Below are positions 1 through 8,641 of a DNA stretch of 64,000 nt, piece after piece. The notes under the pieces are model-generated. The model saw only the letters and a list, made by a program, of their open reading frames with translations. It had not been told where the DNA came from and did no database searches. The stretch is from Streptomyces panaciradicis (GTDB taxonomy: Bacteria; Actinomycetota; Actinomycetes; Streptomycetales; Streptomycetaceae), in the NCBI RefSeq assembly GCF_023516615.1, contig NZ_JAMGBF010000013.1:52830-116829 (forward strand), given 5' to 3'. Both the position numbers and the translations under genes were made by a program. How positions within the stretch are numbered: the first letter of the stretch is position 1; each line of letters begins with the position of its first letter.

Positions 1-381
1 TCGCACGGCATCCGGGACACCGCCTTCGTACTTCGGCACAGCACGCTCCAGCGTGCTGTGAGCCGGCGCGCTCGATGAGACAAACACCCGACGGCCCAGC
101 AGCTTGGACAGCCGGGCATCCAAGTCAGGATTCCCAACCGTGACGGCAGTTCCGTCAGGCAGTTCGACCTCCGTGGTGTCATCGTCGGCTACCCGGCTTC
201 GACAGCCCAGCAGATGCCCCCACTTACGCGGGTGCTTGGCACTCCCGATCGAGCCTGTCTCATCGAGAACGGCGTGAGTCCGGTCCCCAGACAGTCCCGC
301 ATGAGTCACCACCACGGACGCCAGTGCCTCGCCCAGCATGGACTTCACCGGATACCGGCATAACGCCGTCACAGTTCCCAT
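1..381 (-). CDS. MOSC-domain protein, N-terminal part (cut by window edge)
   Basis: The reverse strand is open from an ATG at 381 to the window edge, giving 127 residues with no stop. It opens with MGTVTALCRYPVKSMLGEAL followed by a GDR motif, the signature of the MOSC N-terminal beta-barrel domain. MOSC proteins are linked to molybdenum-cofactor sulfur transfer, or use the cofactor in N-hydroxylated-compound reduction. The C-terminal MOSC domain with its conserved cysteine lies outside the window, so the exact function cannot be read. No strong ribosome site precedes the ATG. Confidence 0.85.
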   Translation of the reverse strand, partial: MGTVTALCRYPVKSMLGEALASVVVTHAGLSGDRTHAVLDETGSIGSAKHPRKWGHLLGCRSRVADDDTTEVELPDGTAVTVGNPDLDARLSKLLGRRVFVSSSAPAHSTLERAVPKYEGGVPDAVR

Positions 382-502
382 GGAGATCAATTATGGTGTT
401 GCCCCCGGCTCCACAGGCCAGAACCGTGAGCCGCGCGACCGCCTCGACACTGGCTCGCCATCATGTCTGCTTCAGGAACAAGACAAGCACTCAGCTTGTC
501 GT

Positions 503-769
503 TCAACCTCGGCGCTCGATGAGACGGGCGAGTGAATCTGTAGGCCGGCAAAGCCATCGCAACAATGGGTCGGTGACCACGAAGTAGTGGGCGCTGACCC
601 AACCTCGTTCCTTGTCCAGGATCTGTGGGGCCTCATCGCGGTAGACGTAGCGGAGATAGCGGCGGCGGATCGGCGCTCCTGCTATCAGGAGTACTGGTGA
701 GGCGACAAACATGGCCAGCGGGACCAGGGCCTTCACGGCCGTGCGCTTGCCTCTCTCCTCATAACGCAT
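503..769 (-). CDS. small putative membrane protein, unknown function
   Basis: An 88-residue open frame starts MRYEERGKRTAVKALVP and contains one hydrophobic stretch at about residues 12-32, followed by a basic, soluble tail rich in Arg. I do not recognise a family. It reads in the same direction as the MOSC gene and ends 121 bases upstream of that start. The ribosome site is weak (GAGCTC before ATG). It could be a real small inner-membrane protein or a chance frame in a region with transposon debris. Confidence 0.45.
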   Translation of the reverse strand: MRYEERGKRTAVKALVPLAMFVASPVLLIAGAPIRRRYLRYVYRDEAPQILDKERGWVSAHYFVVTDPLLRWLCRPTDSLARLIERRG

Positions 770-801
770 GAGCTCAGTGTGCTGGTCCTCTGTGTCGCTC
801 G

Positions 802-1210
802 TCAGCCCGTTCTACTGGGTTTGGTGCCCGCCTTGTGGTGGGTGGGACGGCTGTATGCCTCGCCGGTGGCGAGGACGCGTCCCACGTCATGACGGATGGC
901 CGGACAGCGGTTCTTCGAGCCGAGCGGTCGACCGGGGCCAGGGGGAGATGGTTTCGGTGCACCGGCCCGCGAGCCGGTCTTCGTGTGGAGGTTCCTGAAC
1001 CTTCTGCGGACGCGGGCGGGTGTGCGGTTGTTCGGCGGAGCCGGTCTCTCCCAGGGGCGTCGGAGATCGGTGGCCAATGGACGAGCGAGCCGGAGCGGGG
1101 CATAGGCGGCGATCACGAGCCATGTCCACACCGGTTGGCCGCCTCCTGGCTGCGAAGCCGCGACTTGGTCCACCCCAGCGTCTGCTTGAACAGACGGAAG
1201 TGAAAGGCTC
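802..1210 (-). pseudogene. IS701/IS4-type transposase C-terminal remnant
   Basis: Two reverse-strand frames together spell the C-terminal end of a Streptomyces transposase. The first (about 1208-1115) reads FHFRLFKQTLGWTKSRLRSQ. The second (1131 to about 877) continues with WTWLVIAAYAPLRLARPL, then RRPWERP, and ends with RPLGSKNR and RHDVGR. The switch of frame near 1120-1140 marks a frameshift, and the catalytic N-terminal part is missing, so it cannot be active. The call rests on remembered family sequence, not a search. The break lies right beside the start of the phosphatase-like gene at 1216, so that gene was probably brought in or bordered by this element. Confidence 0.7.
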
Positions 1211-1215
1211 GCCGG

Positions 1216-2064
1216 ATGGACCATGCGTTCGATGCGCCTCCTGTCGACCGGGAACTTCTGGACCTCGCTGTGCGCTTGGCGGGTCGTGCCGGGCAGATGT
1301 CTGCGGAAGCTTTCTTCGCTGGTGACTGGCACAGCCGTCGCAAGGAGGACGGCAGCGAGGTCACCGAGATAGATGTGGCCGTCGAGGACTTCCTCCGGGC
1401 CGAGTTGAGCAACCGGACGCCGGACGATGGGATCTTCGGCGAAGAGGGAGGCGCGACCAGCGGGTCATCGGGACGGCGATGGATCATCGACCCCGTCAAT
1501 GGCACCACCTACTTCACCCATCGGGTGCCCCTGTTCACGAACGATCTCGCCTACGAGGACGAGCACGGGCCCGCCATCGGTGTGATCAACATGCCGCTGA
1601 GGCAACAGATGGTCGTCGCGGGCCGCGGTCTGGGCTGCTGGGTGCTGCCGGGTCCGGACCCGGACCTGCGGTCGGGCCGCCGTGCTCACGTCTCGGGGCG
1701 GACCGCCCTGGGCGGGGCGAGGACGCTGATGCACAACCCGGCAGGCTGGCCGGAGGAACTCCTTTCCGCTCTCCACCGTCGGGTCTTCCTCATGCCTTCG
1801 ACGGGCATGATCGCGGCCCTGGTGACCGGGTGGGCCGATGCCGGCGTGATCGCCGGTCCACCGATGGGTTACGAGGACGTGGCTCCGATGCCGGTCATCG
1901 TCACGGAAGCCGGCGGCCGGGTGACCGACCTCGGAGGAACGTCCGTACTGCAGGGAGACATGTCGGTGCTGGTCACCAACGGTCAATTGCATGAGGACTT
2001 CCTGCAGTTGGTGAAGGACTTGCCGCGCAGTCGCGATTGGCAGGCCCTCGCCAATGAGGAGTAG
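1216..2064 (+). CDS. inositol-monophosphatase / histidinol-phosphatase family protein
   Basis: A 282-residue protein of the Mg-dependent IMPase fold (usual length 255-290). Visible motifs in order are TEIDVAVE (about 50), the metal-binding GEEGG (about 76), the DPxDGT loop as IIDPVNGTTYF (about 93), and GYEDVAPMPVIVTEAGG near residue 215. The region after the loop (RVPLFTNDLAY) resembles HisN-type histidinol-phosphate phosphatases more than inositol enzymes. The second Asp of the DPxDGT loop is Asn here, which may weaken metal binding. ATG 1216 follows an AAAGG ribosome site. The gene is isolated, flanked by transposase remnants, and has no histidine genes nearby, so the substrate is open. 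Confidence 0.8.
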   Translation: MDHAFDAPPVDRELLDLAVRLAGRAGQMSAEAFFAGDWHSRRKEDGSEVTEIDVAVEDFLRAELSNRTPDDGIFGEEGGATSGSSGRRWIIDPVNGTTYFTHRVPLFTNDLAYEDEHGPAIGVINMPLRQQMVVAGRGLGCWVLPGPDPDLRSGRRAHVSGRTALGGARTLMHNPAGWPEELLSALHRRVFLMPSTGMIAALVTGWADAGVIAGPPMGYEDVAPMPVIVTEAGGRVTDLGGTSVLQGDMSVLVTNGQLHEDFLQLVKDLPRSRDWQALANEE

Positions 2065-2082
2065 GCCCTGCGCAAAGCCGGA

Positions 2083-2330
2083 GCTCAATCGGAGAGCGGA
2101 GGCCATAAGCCAGATGACCGCGCCGCGAAGGTGGAGTGTCGCGAGATAGCTCTCGGGGGTCCTGTTCATACCGGGTGGCGAGGTCGCGCCACGCCTTCAA
2201 CTTGTTGATCACACGCTCCGCCATGGTGCGCTCCCGGTAGAGCACGGCGTCGTGGGCCATAGGCCGCCCGCCGTAACGCCCCCTCTTCCTGCGGTTGGCT
2301 ACCTGATCAGCTTTCTCCGGGATGACCCCG
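2083..2330 (-). pseudogene. IS5-family transposase C-terminal remnant
   Basis: On the reverse strand about 2329-2159 reads GVIPEKADQ, KRGRYGGRP, YRERTMAERVINKLKAWRDL and ATRYEQDP, the conserved C-terminal DDE-region signature of IS5-group transposases. It then continues in another frame (2169-2083) as PESYLATLHLRGAVIWLMAS. Only the last 80 or so residues are left and they are split by a frameshift. The fragment is joined without a stop to the shifted tail of the HAD gene upstream, which suggests the element inserted into the 3' end of that gene and later decayed. Confidence 0.8.
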
Positions 2331-3036
2331 GCTGTCGGCGGCGTGCCCGGAGGCAAGCACGAAGGACTGCCCACGTCAAAGCCATCTCGCAGAAGCCTGA
2401 TCGCGGCCAGCGCACTTGGAACCGTCCGGTCGGCTGGCGGCTCGCCCCGAGGCCAGACGAGCTGCCCACCGATCCACACCGTGCGCAGCCCGGCAGCCCG
2501 GCAGCCCGGCCCCCTGCAATGTCGTGCTCGGGATCGTCGCCGACCATCCAGCCACCAGCGCCAAGAGCCGTCCCGCACCGTTCGGCGGCCAGTTGGAGAA
2601 TCCGGACATCCGGCTTGCGGACACCGACTTCACCGGAGACGCAGCAGGCGTCCACCCGCTCACCCAGACCCGAGCGCTGGATCTTCGCCAGCTGGTGGTC
2701 AGCCATCCCATTGCTCACCATGCCCACCCGCCAGCCCGAAGCCCGCAGTTGAGACAGACCCTCCAGCACCTCCGGCTCGCATCGAACCAGGTCCGGCATC
2801 CGGGCACGGAACCCGGCCCACAACTCCCCAGCGCACTGCGCCAGCCCGAAGTGTTCCCGCACCTCACGAAAGAACTGATCACGAGCCCTGAGGCCCTGCC
2901 CGTCCGCGGCGATCAGCCAGCGCACCGCCTCGCGCCCGAGCCCTCGGTCGTCGGCGAACTCCATTGCCCACGCCGATAACGCAAGCTGGCGATCAACCAG
3001 AGTGTTGTCAAGATCAAAAAGCGCCAGCCGCTGCAC
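2299..3036 (-). pseudogene. HAD-superfamily hydrolase, frameshifted by an 8-bp repeat
   Basis: The protein starts MQRLALFDLDNTLVD, the HAD motif I with DxDxT, then MVSNG (motif II), RKPDVRI with the motif III Lys, and GDDPEHD (motif IV), about residues 1-170. Just after motif IV the reading goes wrong: the frame used from ATG 3036 passes through three copies of an 8-bp repeat (2487-2510) and ends in basic low-complexity sequence. If one copy is removed the frame continues into GLRTVWIGGQLVWPRGEPP and ALAAIRLL, a normal HAD tail. The shifted version would be 245 residues. The catalytic core is intact, so some activity is possible. Confidence 0.75.
2487..2510. repeat. three tandem copies of an 8-bp unit inside the HAD gene
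   Basis: The forward strand reads AGCCCGGC three times in a row at 2487-2494, 2495-2502 and 2503-2510. Each unit is 8 bases, so every gain or loss changes the reading frame. Two copies restore the expected HAD C-terminus; three break it. Confidence 0.9.
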
Positions 3037-3257
3037 AGATGCCCCCAGAGCCCGCCCGATCAGGCCCTGTCCGTTCGGCGCGAGGTGGGGCCAATTGCCG
3101 CTGCCAGATCATGGCATGGAGATCGCCAACTGTGGTCAACTCGCGCTGTCATCCGGGCCACCGAAAGTTGCTGAAGCCAGGTCATAGGGAGCGGTGGGAA
3201 TCAGAACTCGGGACGCTCGTGCGGGAGGCGCGAGGTGAGGTCGCGGTCGGCGGGGGC

Positions 3258-4541
3258 TCAAGCCCAGATCCAGTCGGCCGTGTCGTCCTGACCGTCGTCG
3301 GGAAGTCCCACGTAGTGGCGCAGGGCCGCCCGGGTGTCGGGCAGCCGGCGGCTTCGAAGGCCTTCTTCGAACTTCTTCCCATACGCGTTCCAGACCTCGG
3401 CCTTCGCCAGTGCTTGGAGGAGGCGTTGTTGCCCCTCGGTGAGCTCGACGAAGGGGGGAGTTCTGTCGCGGAAGCTCTCCTTGACGGCCACGGCCAGGGC
3501 GGTCCGCGCCGTCCAATCCGTGTGGTGGCGCGGCATCGCCGGCAGGCAGTCGGCCACGCCGCGGATCACGGTCTCCCGGCCGTGATCCGCGAGTGACAGA
3601 AGAGAGCGACTGGTGTACCCGGGGAGGTCGCCTTCGTTGAAGTCGACGTCCGGCTTCGGGGGATCGGCCGCGGCCGCAGAGAGTTCACTGATCACACGCC
3701 CGGTCAGATCTCTGCCGAGTCCGGTGGTGTCCTCCGCGCTCCCGATACGCGCTAGTGCGGTCGCTGCCGCCCAGCGGATCAAGGGGGCAGAGGCGTCCAG
3801 GTGAGGGCCGAGTCGGGCCCTGAGGGTGATGTCGCCGAGCAGGCCGACCGCCACCAGGGTTGTTGCCGTCACCGTCACGGAATCCTCGACCCGTAGGCGG
3901 TCAAGGAGACGGGGCAGCACGGCAGCCGCTTCTTCGGGGAACCAGGCCGACAGATAGGCGGCCCGGGTCCTGATGACAGGGTCGGGATCATCCAGGAGGG
4001 AGAGGAGGCTGGACAGTTCTGCCCGGACGGCGTCGTAGGAAAGCAGGGCGCTGGCTCGTGAGTCCATCAGGCGCCCGGCGGCCCACTCCGCTCGGATGTT
4101 CCTGATCCTGTTGCGCTTCCCCTCGTCCGGTTCGGCGGCTATCTGCTCGTCGTAGAAGGCCAGCGCCTCGTCCAGGCTCACTGCGGCGACCGCCGTGCGC
4201 CAGGCCTCGACGTCGATGCCGGCAGGAAGGTCGTATTCGTCGTGCCAGTCGATCGCGAGTCGGGTCAGCAGCGTCAGGACCCTGTCCCGGACCGTGTGGG
4301 GTCCCGCCAGGGCGATACGAGCCAGGAATGGCACCGCATGTGGTGACGCGGAGTATCGCGTGCCCTGGTGAAAGATGTTGCCGAACAGGGACGTCATGGC
4401 ACCTTCGCGGGCGACCTCGTCGTCACCGCACAGTTCGGTGAGCTGTTCGGGGACGTCCTGTGCTCTCCCGTATGCGTGTCCCAGCTCAGCCCAGTCCACC
4501 TCGTGCAGGCCTTCCAACAGGCCCCTCTCACTGCTGATCAC
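3258..4541 (-). CDS. HEAT-repeat protein, unknown partner
   Basis: About 427 residues made of helical HEAT/PBS-like repeats, for example LLSLLDDPDPVIRTRAAYLS, VAVGLLGDITLRARLGPHL and LIRWAAATALARIG. The N-terminal block (VDWAELGHAYGRAQDVPEQL, then LFGNIFHQGTRY) is a recurrent Streptomyces arrangement. The frame is open upstream to 4682, but that extension is Arg-rich and unlike the family. I prefer the GTG at 4541 (VISSERGLLEG), although no clear ribosome site precedes it. Such proteins are usually scaffolds for protein-protein contacts. No neighbour indicates a role. Confidence 0.75.
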   Translation of the reverse strand: MISSERGLLEGLHEVDWAELGHAYGRAQDVPEQLTELCGDDEVAREGAMTSLFGNIFHQGTRYSASPHAVPFLARIALAGPHTVRDRVLTLLTRLAIDWHDEYDLPAGIDVEAWRTAVAAVSLDEALAFYDEQIAAEPDEGKRNRIRNIRAEWAAGRLMDSRASALLSYDAVRAELSSLLSLLDDPDPVIRTRAAYLSAWFPEEAAAVLPRLLDRLRVEDSVTVTATTLVAVGLLGDITLRARLGPHLDASAPLIRWAAATALARIGSAEDTTGLGRDLTGRVISELSAAAADPPKPDVDFNEGDLPGYTSRSLLSLADHGRETVIRGVADCLPAMPRHHTDWTARTALAVAVKESFRDRTPPFVELTEGQQRLLQALAKAEVWNAYGKKFEEGLRSRRLPDTRAALRHYVGLPDDGQDDTADWIWA

Positions 4542-5161
4542 GCGCCGACTGTCGCACACGCCACTGACATTGAGCTGCTCAGCCCCGGGCCGTCCTCTCA
4601 CCCGGTCGGCCCTCGCCACGGCCGCAACCCTCGCTGGCTGAGCGTGAGAGATCCCTGCAGTTCTCGGCAGGCTGCGCCTCACTGGTCCTGCGGATCACCC
4701 GCTGCCACCCCGAACAGCCCGGCCGCATTCAGGCAGCGGCATCCTCTGCACCGCGGAGGCAACTGGATGGCGCACAGCCTTCCCCTCGATCCCTTCATCT
4801 TCGAGACCTCCGAGCATGCCGTCGCCTGATCTCCCTCTCCCACTAGGCCATCTCTTCACCGGGGCCATCGACACCCGAGCCGTCGACACCCGAGCCGTCG
4901 ACTTCATCCGGCCCAGCGACGCCGACCGGTCGAGCTCGTCCTCGACGATCGAAGGCGGCTCTGACCTGAGCGGACGTAGGCCGGGGCTCTCGGCGGCGGC
5001 TCGAGTGCTGTCGGCGACGCACCGATCGCGTTGGCCGGCCGCGAGGCCGTTCCATCGCTCTGGTTGCCCGTTCCCTGGTTGGCTCTATGCGGTCCATCTC
5101 CTGCGTCCGGCCTGTTCGGTGAACGCTGTGGCGAGGGGCGGCCGAGTGCCCGGCGCAGGTG
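4542..5161. other. 620-base gap without a supported gene
   Basis: Several open frames exist on both strands but none has a ribosome site and recognisable content. The only structure seen is a 15-bp direct repeat present twice in a row (4869-4883 and 4884-4898). Part of the gap may be the promoter region of the HEAT-repeat gene. Confidence 0.5.
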
Positions 5162-5485
5162 TCACGCGTCGCGCAGGGCGGGGCTCCCGAGCAGTGCCGA
5201 GGCGACCTGGAGGGGGGTGAGGGTTCTTGGAGCCTGGGGTGCGGCGGCCTCGGGACGGCGGTGGCAGGTGAAGCCGAGGTGGGTCATGGCGCGGGTCACC
5301 TCGCCGCCGGTGAAGTCGCGGCGGTCCTGCCGGGTGATCACCTCACCCACCTGCATCACGGGATAGCGACGGCGGCCGATGGTCACGGAGTCGCCGCTGA
5401 CCGGTTCGGGCCGGACCCCGGCCATGGCGGCCAGCACTCCGTTCCTGGTCAGTTCGAACGGGTACCGGGCGATGACGCAGCGCAT
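5162..5485 (-). CDS. conserved Streptomyces small protein beside a DEAD-box helicase
   Basis: A 107-residue protein beginning MRCVIARYPFELTRNGVLAA, followed by IGRRRYPVMQVGEVITRQDR and a C-terminal RTLTPLQVASALLGSP. It has no signal peptide or membrane segment. The sequence pattern is one I associate with Streptomyces proteins encoded next to cold-shock and helicase genes, but no function is known to me. Its start lies 6 bases from the stop of the CBS-like gene upstream in the same direction, and 5896 (helicase stop) is close, so the three genes are probably co-transcribed from the helicase promoter. Confidence 0.8.
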   Translation of the reverse strand: MRCVIARYPFELTRNGVLAAMAGVRPEPVSGDSVTIGRRRYPVMQVGEVITRQDRRDFTGGEVTRAMTHLGFTCHRRPEAAAPQAPRTLTPLQVASALLGSPALRDA

Positions 5486-5491
5486 GGTGCC

Positions 5492-5806
5492 TCACAGGGA
5501 GAAGGCGGAAGGGGGGACGGCGACCGGGCGCGGAGCGCCGAGGACGTCACGGAGGCGGACGCGGTCGGTGTAGGCCAAGCTGTCGCGGTGCGCGACGAGT
5601 TCGGCCCGGGAGACCGAGCCGGTGCGCTCGTCGTCCGCGTCGCACAGGAGCAGGCGCGCCACCCCGGCGCTGACCATGACGGACAGGGCCACCTCGACGG
5701 TCATGTCGTCACCGACCCGCAGCTCGGTCGAGTCGAGGTGGTGGGCCCTGGTCGCGGGACCGGAAGCGGGAGCGGTGTGGCTGGGACGGGTCTGAACGGG
5801 TGTCAC
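5492..5806 (-). CDS. CBS-like domain protein
   Basis: A 104-residue protein started at GTG 5806, chosen because a GGAGG ribosome site sits 6 bases upstream; longer ATG/GTG starts give only Arg/Pro-rich sequence. Residues 35-95 (LRVGDDMTVEVALSVMVSAG, ARLLLCDADDERTGSVSR) match a single CBS motif, a fold that usually binds adenosyl ligands as a pair. One motif only means a dimer would be needed. It lies between the helicase and the small protein at 5162, in a cold/stress gene block. Confidence 0.7.
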   Translation of the reverse strand: MTPVQTRPSHTAPASGPATRAHHLDSTELRVGDDMTVEVALSVMVSAGVARLLLCDADDERTGSVSRAELVAHRDSLAYTDRVRLRDVLGAPRPVAVPPSAFSL

Positions 5807-5895
5807 GGCTGCCTCCTGCGGCACGAGTGGATGTGGGGCATGGGATGGCTCCGATCCGGCGGTCGGCGCCGGCCGAGTGGCGGGCCGCCTACCCG

Positions 5896-7341
5896 TCACG
5901 CTGCGCGTCGTGTTCCCGTGGACCGGCCTGGGGCCGACGCCGAGGTGCCCGCCGCGGTCCGGCGGGTGGGTTTCACGGCCGGCGCGGCGATGACAACCGG
6001 CACGCCCGACGGGGCCTGGGCGCCCGTGATGCGGCTGAGCGCCGCCTCACCCGAACGCACCGCGGTGATCGTCGGTTTGATGCCGGCCGTCGCCATCATC
6101 CGGGCCACTCCCCGGCGTTGGCCGGCGGTGACGAGGGTGACGACACTGCCGGACGCGCCGGCCCGGGCCGTACGGCCGCCGCGGTGCAGGTAGTCCTTGT
6201 GGTCACCCGGCGGGTCCACGTTGACGACCAGGTCGACGTCGTCGACGTGGATGCCGCGCGCCGCGACGTTGGTGGCCACCAGCACCGTGACCTGACCGTC
6301 CTTGAACTGGGCCAGTGTGCGGGTGAGTTGCGGCTGGGACCTGCCGCCGTGCAGGGCGGCGGCATGAACGCCGTTGCCGAGGAGGTGCTCGGTCAGCTTG
6401 TCCACCGCGTGCTTGGTGTCGAGGAACATGATCACTCGGCCGTCTCGCGCCGCGATCTCGGTGGTCGTGCGGTGCTTGTCCGCCTCGTGCACATGGAGGA
6501 CGTGGTGCTCCATCGTGGTGACGGCGCCCGCCGAGGGGTCGACCGAATGGACCACCGGGTCACTCAGGTAGCGGCGCACGAGCAGGTCGACGTCGCGGTC
6601 CAGGGTGGCGGAGAAGAGCATGCGCTGACCGCCGGGACGCACCTGGTCGAGGAGGGCGGAGACCTGGGGCATGAACCCCCTGTCGGTCATCTGGTCCGCT
6701 TCGTCCAGGACGGTGACGGCGACGTCGTGCAGGCGGCAGTCACCCCGCTCGATGAGGTCCTTGAGCCGCCCCGGTGTCGCGACGACGACCTCCGCCCCGT
6801 CCCGCAGCGCACGCGCCTGCCGGTCGATCGACATCCCGCCGACCACCGTGGCCAGCCGCAGCCGCATGGCGCGGGCGCACGGGGTGAGCGCGTCGGTGAC
6901 CTGCTGCGCGAGCTCGCGGGTGGGCACGAGAACGAGGGCCAGCGGCTGCCGCGGCTCGGCGCGCCGGCCCGCGGTACGTGCCAGCAGGGGCAGGCCGAAG
7001 GCGAGGGTCTTTCCCGAGCCGGTACGGCCACGGCCGAGGATGTCACGGCCGGCCAGGGAGTTCGGCAGAGTGGCCGCCTGGATCGGGAAGGGCACGGTCA
7101 TGCCCTGGTGGCGGAGCGCGGCCAGCAGGGTTGCAGGCATGGCGAGTTCCGCGAACACCTCGACCGGGGGAAGCGCCGGTTCGATCGTCTTCGGAGGCTC
7201 GAACTCGGCGTGTGCAGCGGGAGATGGGACTCCGCGGCCCTGGGGACGGATGCGGGTGTGGGTGCGGCCCGCCGTCGGGTTCACGGAGCGGTCGTACGAA
7301 AACGGGGTGCGGGCGGCGAGTGATGAGCGAGCTCGGTTCAT
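5896..7341 (-). CDS. DEAD-box RNA helicase
   Basis: A 481-residue ATP-dependent RNA helicase with the full motif series: Q-motif region (VPFPIQAATLP), Walker A GRTGSGKT, PTRELAQQ, TPGR, the DEAD box in VLDEADQM, SAT, LVATNVAARGIHVDD and the C-terminal HRGGRTARAG (usually HRIGRTGRAG). ATG 7341 is preceded by GGAAGG; an upstream in-frame start at 7389 lacks a ribosome site. The N-terminal 60 residues are basic and the C-terminus is a basic tail, typical of RNA contact extensions. It is encoded next to cspA on the same strand, consistent with unwinding mRNA structure in the cold or during stress. Confidence 0.93.
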   Translation of the reverse strand: MNRARSSLAARTPFSYDRSVNPTAGRTHTRIRPQGRGVPSPAAHAEFEPPKTIEPALPPVEVFAELAMPATLLAALRHQGMTVPFPIQAATLPNSLAGRDILGRGRTGSGKTLAFGLPLLARTAGRRAEPRQPLALVLVPTRELAQQVTDALTPCARAMRLRLATVVGGMSIDRQARALRDGAEVVVATPGRLKDLIERGDCRLHDVAVTVLDEADQMTDRGFMPQVSALLDQVRPGGQRMLFSATLDRDVDLLVRRYLSDPVVHSVDPSAGAVTTMEHHVLHVHEADKHRTTTEIAARDGRVIMFLDTKHAVDKLTEHLLGNGVHAAALHGGRSQPQLTRTLAQFKDGQVTVLVATNVAARGIHVDDVDLVVNVDPPGDHKDYLHRGGRTARAGASGSVVTLVTAGQRRGVARMMATAGIKPTITAVRSGEAALSRITGAQAPSGVPVVIAAPAVKPTRRTAAGTSASAPGRSTGTRRAA

Positions 7342-7460
7342 GCGGAACCTTCCTCGATGCGGGCGCGTATCAAGGAATTCCCGCAGCACGTTGAACGGTG
7401 CAGAGAATCGCCGGAACGTGCCGAAGGCAACGGGGGTGAATCCCCCGTGAAAAAGCAGCG

Positions 7461-7496
7461 AGCTGGGGCCCGCACCCCAAGGTGCGGGCCCCAGCT
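7461..7496 (-). terminator. terminator hairpin of cspA
   Basis: A perfect 16-bp stem (7461-7476 with 7481-7496) closes a 4-base CCAA loop, 24 bases after the cold-shock stop codon. In the direction of cspA transcription a run of five T follows a few bases later (complement of GAAAAAGC at 7448-7456). This fits an intrinsic terminator; the symmetrical stem could also act in the other direction. Confidence 0.85.
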
Positions 7497-7520
7497 GCGA
7501 AAGATGCGTCAGAGCCGGTG

Positions 7521-7724
7521 TCAGGCCGGGACGATATTCTCGGCGGTCGGGCCCTTCTGGCCCTGAGCCACGTCGAACGAGACCGTCTGGCCTTCCTGAA
7601 GCTCACGGAAGCCCTGAGTGGCGATGTTCGAGTAGTGCGCGAAGACGTCGGCGCCGCCGCCGTCCTGCGCGATGAAACCGAAGCCCTTTTCGGCGTTGAA
7701 CCACTTCACAGTGCCGGTGGCCAT
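7521..7724 (-). CDS. cspA: cold-shock protein, CspA family
   Basis: A complete 67-residue cold-shock domain: [18 protein letters not shown] carries RNP1 (KGFGFI) and DVFAHYSNI carries the RNP2-like DVFAHY. These proteins bind single-stranded nucleic acid and prevent RNA secondary structure. ATG 7724 has an AAGGAG site 7 bases upstream. The gene has its own strong terminator, so the helicase downstream is likely transcribed separately. A long AT-richer leader (to about 7850) precedes it, as in other cold-shock genes. Confidence 0.95.
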   Translation of the reverse strand: MATGTVKWFNAEKGFGFIAQDGGGADVFAHYSNIATQGFRELQEGQTVSFDVAQGQKGPTAENIVPA

Positions 7725-7910
7725 GTCATTTCTCCTTCGGAAACGGTGCCCGGAGGGGCCTGTGCGCCCTCCGTGTCGCCGTGATGATCAACCCGTCAGA
7801 GAATGAACCCTTTTGGCACACCACAACTGCAACTCTGAATCGACAGTAGCACGGCGTGCCCGATCATGGGGTCGGGAATAATTTCGTGAATTTCGTGTTT
7901 GAGCGCCGAT

Positions 7911-8294
7911 TTACCGTCCTGCCCCGGCCAAAAGTCGGGCGGCCGTGCCGGCGGGCTCCCTGGGCGGTACGACAAGAAGCACCCAGCGTCCCACGGTCTC
8001 GCAGTCCAGGCTGATCAAGCCCGTGTCGTGGACGGCATCGGTCGACTCCACGGTGATCACGCGGCCGGGCGCCATCACGGTGCGGGGTGCGTGCGGCCAT
8101 TGCGAGGCGTCCACCGTCACCCGCACCGTCGTGCCCCACTCGGGCTCCAACAGGGCCACGAGCGACGGCAGTTCGAGCTCCAGCGCATCGCAGCGCGGCC
8201 ACCAGTCCCCGTCCAGCGGGCCATGGCCGACGTCCTGTGCGAGAACCAGGCGGGGCAGAGGCATGCGATAGGTGTGGGCGTCGTTCGTGGACAT
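7911..8294 (-). CDS. DUF5994 family protein (copy 1 of 3)
   Basis: A 127-residue protein with the family core GPLDGDWWPRCDALELELPS near residues 24-43, SQWPHAPRT in the middle and GRWVLLVVPPREPAGTAARL near the C-terminus. DUF5994 is an actinobacterial family with no known activity. The start ATG 8294 is chosen from the paralogue alignment; it has no good ribosome site, and Met11 is an alternative. Two further copies lie 1.2 kb away on the opposite strand (9508, 9915). Confidence 0.8.
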   Translation of the reverse strand: MSTNDAHTYRMPLPRLVLAQDVGHGPLDGDWWPRCDALELELPSLVALLEPEWGTTVRVTVDASQWPHAPRTVMAPGRVITVESTDAVHDTGLISLDCETVGRWVLLVVPPREPAGTAARLLAGAGR

Positions 8295-8641
8295 GGCCAC
8301 GTACGCGGTGCGGCTGGATTCCGTCGTGCGGTCCCGTCCCCGAAGCCGAGTACGGCTGCCCGTCGCGTCACTCGCCGGGAACGGCACCGCATGTCGCGCT
8401 GCGCGAAGAGCCCTCGGTGCCCACAGGCTACCCCCGGTGTCCGGAGAAGGCAGCCGAGGAGACCGTCGCCGTGTTCCCGCGTCCGACCGAGTGCCGAGAC
8501 ATGCCGCGACACCCGTTACGACGTCTCGATGATGTGTCGATGTGTCGAACGCATCGGGACGAGCGGGCAGTTCGGCCGACCGGTCTTCGGAACGGGTGCA
8601 GGGGACCCCGACACCGCGCGCCTGCCTTCGCCGGGGGGCGC

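Noticed and set aside
4695..5097. Two reverse frames of 70 and 84 codons in the 4542-5161 gap.
   Set aside because: Arg/Gly-rich with an internal repeat, no ribosome site, no recognisable content.
5159..7323. Long forward frames opposite the CBS-like and helicase genes.
   Set aside because: Low-complexity Gly/Arg/Val translations typical of antisense frames in G+C-rich coding DNA.
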